Shown here in pieces: positions 60,662 through 64,000 of a stretch of DNA of 64,000 nt. The notes under the pieces are model-generated. The model searched no databases. It saw nothing but the letters and a program-made list of their open reading frames with translations, and was not told where the DNA came from. The DNA is from Cordia subcordata (lineage: Eukaryota; Streptophyta; Magnoliopsida; Boraginales; Cordiaceae). Location: NCBI GenBank assembly GCA_028554755.1, contig JAPTOF010000017.1:6572001-6636000 (forward strand), given 5' to 3'. How positions within the stretch are numbered: position 1 is the first letter of the stretch; the number at the start of each line of letters is the position of its first letter. The position numbers were made by a program, and so were the translations under genes.

Positions 60662-61009
60662 CAACATCTCCGAGGGGAGTAGGTGTGGATGCGATACTAA
60701 GCAATGTTAAAATTTATACCAACAACCAGTTTTTTTCCTTTTTTCTCTTTTTTTTTTGAGCCAAGTTAAAGCTTAATTTTACAAGAAAATTGATGTATTT
60801 AAATAATAATTACATCTCTCACTTAAAACTTATGTATCTCAAGTTAACGTCATTATTGAAAAACAAATAAGGAATCATTTCCGGTCCTTCTCATAAGAAG
60901 AAAAGAAAAAGTCAAAACTTTTACAAAGTCATATATCTTTGCAAGACAGAACGATGGCTGATGAAGTCCGCCAGAAAATTTTAGATCTAATAGTATTATC
61001 ACCCCCTAA

Positions 61010-61111
61010 CTTTCTAAAACGTGGAACATAATTTCCAACTTTCTAAAAAGTGGAATATAATTTCCAACCCTAACCTGAGCTTTTTAGAAAGTGGAACATA
61101 ATTTCCAACCC
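61010..61111. repeat. Three 29-35-bp tandem repeats
   Basis: CTTTCTAAAAMGTGGAAYATAATTTCCAAC occurs at about 61010 and 61039, and GCTTTTTAGAAAGTGGAACATAATTTCC at about 61079. They begin right where similarity to the pseudogene's upstream region ends. Confidence 0.85.
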
Positions 61112-61569
61112 TTACTTTTTGTGTCTAAGTTAACAAAGAGTGCTCTGCTTTTATGCATGTATATATGTCAAATGTTAGAATTTGCTATATTTTTCACCAA
61201 ATACCTTATTTAGACTTACAACATAATTTATTTATCTTCATTTTGTACAATCAAAAAGTTGAAAAAGTTAAAAAAAATTAAAGAATTAAAAAATTACAAA
61301 AATAAAAATTTTAAAAATTTAACAATAAAAAATAAATAAGAAGTTAAAAATTATTTTAAATAAAAAATAAAAATTCAAACAACATTCAAAAATTAAAAAA
61401 TGAAAAATAGAAATTGTAAAAAAAATTAAAAAATAAAAAATAAAATAAAAAATAAAAAATTAAAAATTAAGATTAAGAAAATTCAAAGTTGGCGTCAACA
61501 AGATCAATTAGGGTGTGATGACTAAATGGTATGCCATTGAGTATTCGAAAAGGATAATTCTGCGAGTTT

Positions 61570-62215
61570 CATGGGGGAACTTATATTGTACACCCGTAAG
61601 TGCACAGTATGACGTGCATTTATGGCTATAAATATACTGAACAAATAATTTATCAATATTGAACATAGATAACTTGTGAATTTTATTGAACAAGTAGTTG
61701 ATGAATACTGAACAAATAGTCTTTTTATTCTAAATAAAAATCTATGACTGTTTTCATATATAGATATTTATTAATTTTACACTTATTAATAGATATTGTG
61801 ATGATTTGTGGATTTTACCAAATAAATAACTTATGAATACTGAATAAATAGTCTTTTTATTCTAAACAAATATCTGTGGCTGTTTTCATATATAGATGCT
61901 TGTCAATTTTACACTTGTCAACAGATATTGTGATGATATGTAGATTTTACTAGATAAATAACTTATGAATACTGAATAAATAGTCTTTTTATTCTCAACA
62001 AACATCTGTAATTATTTTCATGTATAGATGTTTCTGTGGATTTTACTAAACAAATAACTTATAAATACTAAACAAATATTTTTTACTTTTTTCGTGTATA
62101 AATGTTTCTATGAATTTTATTAGATAAACAATTTATGAATACTAAACAAATATCTAGTACACCATACTCTGTGTTCCTGCAAGTATATGATATAATTTGT
62201 GGGTGTCATGGCTCA
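61570..62215. repeat. Tandem array with 115-130-bp higher-order units, possible TIR element
   Basis: Units with GAATACTGAAYAAATAGTCTTTTTATTC and TGTTTTCATRTATAGATRTT repeat about four times. Edges carry GTACACCCGTAAGTGCACAG and, to the right, TACACCATACTCTGTGTTCC, vaguely inverse. The build resembles 31180-32770. Confidence 0.7.
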
Positions 62216-63310
62216 ATGCTGATCAAGATACCCTACCACTCAACATTTTATTTTTCTTTTTTGGTGAAAATTTAATAAAAATAAGAAGAAGCAGTAAAAA
62301 TTAGAAAGGGTGATTTGGTCCTTTTAAAATCCTATTTAATGCTGTTAACATGTTAACAGGAATAATAAAATTGTGTCACTTTTTAAGAAACACATGGGGT
62401 ATTGTGATATATGTTAAACCGCAAGAAATAACTTACTACTTATACAAACGACGAGAAAACAACGTGCATTTTATCCTTATTTATAATTCACCTGGCGCTC
62501 TCCTCCTGGTCTCCCCATCTCTCTCTCAGCCCCCCCCTCCCCACCCACCCACCCCCACCCTCTCTTTTTTATTTTTGGTCAAATCTCTCCCTTTATTTGA
62601 ATAAACATAAATTTGTAATTAACCTATTATACTTCTCGAACAGAGACTAAATTATGACCTGTCTGAATTGGTAATTACCTTAAATATATTAACCATCTCT
62701 TTATTTTCTAATTCCCTAGAAGGGACGTCCGGATTGGTTTTTGTTTATGAGAAACACTTTTTTAAACAAAAATATCTTCATTTTGTACTAAGCAATTGAA
62801 TGGATTTTTTTTTGAAAAAATAAAATTATTAAAAAAAACTTAATTTAACTTTTTCATAATCAAGAATTTTAAAATTTTTAAGAAATATTTACTTCAAAAA
62901 AACATTAAAAATATTTTTATAAAAAATTTAATCCAAACTAGCATAGTAATCCATCTAATTATGGGTCTATTTAAATTAAATTTTTTAGGAAAAAAATAAT
63001 TTTTTCAAATGAATATTTTTTACAATAAATATTTAAATTAAATTTAAACAAATACTTTTTTTAAAAATCTTAAAAATATGATCTTAAAGAAAATCAATCT
63101 AATCGACCCAATCTTTCTCGAGCGGAGACCTTCATTTAGACTGAAAGGACAAAAGCAGAGCCCTCCAGTGTGATGGTGGTGGGTGTGGTGGGTGGCTGGC
63201 TGTTTGTCGTTCACAAGAGTAGTAATGATGTGAAACGCCATTTATTTTTTTTGTCGGAAGAAACGCCATTTATTAGTAGTAACGGTGGGTGGGTGGCTGT
63301 TTGTCATTCA
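62216..63310. other. Intergenic DNA with two probable MITEs
   Basis: 62723-62945 (GGGACGTCCGGATTGGTTTTTG ... AATCCAAACTAGC) and 62964-63107 (GGGTCTATTTAAATTAAATTTTT ... AATCAATCTAATCGACCC) have imperfect inverted ends of the GGGYCTGTTTGGATT family. A CT/C-rich patch lies at 62510-62570. At 63225-63290 ACGCCATTTATT and neighbours are duplicated. No gene seen. Confidence 0.5.
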
Positions 63311-63325
63311 CTGCATTTTGATTTT

Positions 63326-63565
63326 TTAAAAAGATTAACTAAAAAAGAACCCCTTTTTCACTTGGCCAGAAATTTTTTAACCAGACGGGAGGTTAATCGA
63401 GGGATGTGCGTGAGTGGTAGCCCGACCAGGGAGAGGACTAACGGGCGTGGAAATCCAAAGAATGCACAATATTTCAATGAGTATGTGCCACCACAGACTC
63501 GATCGCGTTGTCGAGTGTCTCGCGATCACCTGACCACTTACCAACTCACTTATGCTCCTGGGGGC
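63326..63565 (-). mobile_element. tRNA-derived SINE (copy C)
   Basis: It is flanked by the perfect 15-bp direct repeat CTGCATTTTGATTTT (63311-63325 and 63566-63580). It matches the SINEs at 16607-16823 and 17624-17879 along its length, with more point changes. The open frame running through it is not a gene. Confidence 0.9.
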
Positions 63566-63584
63566 CTGCATTTTGATTTTAGAT

Positions 63585-64000
63585 GTGAACACTCGACTCC
63601 CAAGTGCATGTTCGAAAACACAAAAAAATAAAAATAAAAATAAAATAAAATAAATTTGACTAGTTTTTAATATTTTGATTGGGTTAAAATACTATTTTTT
63701 AAAGTGATTGTTATTCGGTAAAATAGTATTTCAAATAACTTTTTAGATAGCTTAATGTTTCAATTAACTTTTATGATAACATTTCACAAAAAACTTGTAA
63801 TGTTTCATGCTTTTTTGACAATACTACCCTTTCTCTTTTCTGTTTTTTATAGAATTCCTGCTTGCTTTATTCTTTTCTCTATATTTTTACTTTTTCTTTC
63901 ACAAATATAAATTAAAAAAAATTCATATTCTACTTCAATCAAAATATATTGAAAGGTATAAGTTTTATTAGTTAATTTTTTTATTTTAAAAAAATTTGAA
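63585..64000. other. AT-rich end of window, no gene seen
   Basis: A/T tracts (AAAATAAAAATAAAATAAAA) follow the SINE. No coding or repeat signal beyond that. Confidence 0.5.

Noticed and set aside
63170..63631. 153-codon plus-strand frame
   Set aside because: It lies mostly in SINE copy C, a non-coding retroposon.

Overview
The window is nuclear DNA from a flowering plant, most likely a woody dicot, although the species cannot be named from sequence alone. The evidence is AT-rich DNA dense in transposable elements, genes with GT-AG introns, and a plant laccase gene with the family's usual six-exon layout. There are also Ty1-copia, MULE, hAT, CACTA and Tourist-like elements and a tRNA-derived SINE. 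I see no prokaryotic features, no rRNA and no stand-alone tRNA gene.

The main host content is a minus-strand laccase cluster. An apparently intact 566-aa secreted laccase lies at 53500-60561. A second copy, at 9801-18409 and about 44 kb away, keeps all six exons but is dead: it has a nonsense codon in the LWWHAH copper motif, a 1-bp deletion inside HPxHIHG, and two SINEs and a ~500-bp insertion in its introns. A third remnant, essentially exon 4 alone, lies at 27921-28050 and is split from its intron by a solo copia LTR. The copies arose by segmental duplication, so introns of one copy serve as empty sites for insertions in the other.

Layout: 1-9764 is most of a degenerate long-LTR Ty1-copia element (Sirevirus-like, minus strand). 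9765-18850 is the laccase pseudogene block. 18850-26575 is AT-rich DNA with MITEs, a ~700-bp hAT element, duplications and a perfect 52-bp inverted repeat. 26575-28940 holds the laccase exon-4 remnant, the solo LTR and a broken plant-mobile-domain (PMD) gene. 28940-34690 holds microsatellites, two repeat elements with internal tandem arrays, and a copia gag fragment with its PBS and LTR.

36758-44764 is a complete 8.0-kb Mutator-like element with a perfect 10-bp target duplication. It carries a mudrA transposase pseudogene and, convergent to it, a multi-exon PMD (MAIN-like) gene. Its terminal regions are packed with short palindromes of the form TCGAACTTCAGAAGTTCGA. 46868-52390 is a three-level nest (element inside copia LTR, copia inside MITE). 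53455-61005 is the intact laccase block. 61005-64000 holds tandem repeats, MITEs and a third SINE.

The features most worth follow-up are the MULE (PMD partner gene plus palindrome arrays), a possible in-frame 81-bp cassette exon in laccase intron 4, and the SINE family with clean target duplications.
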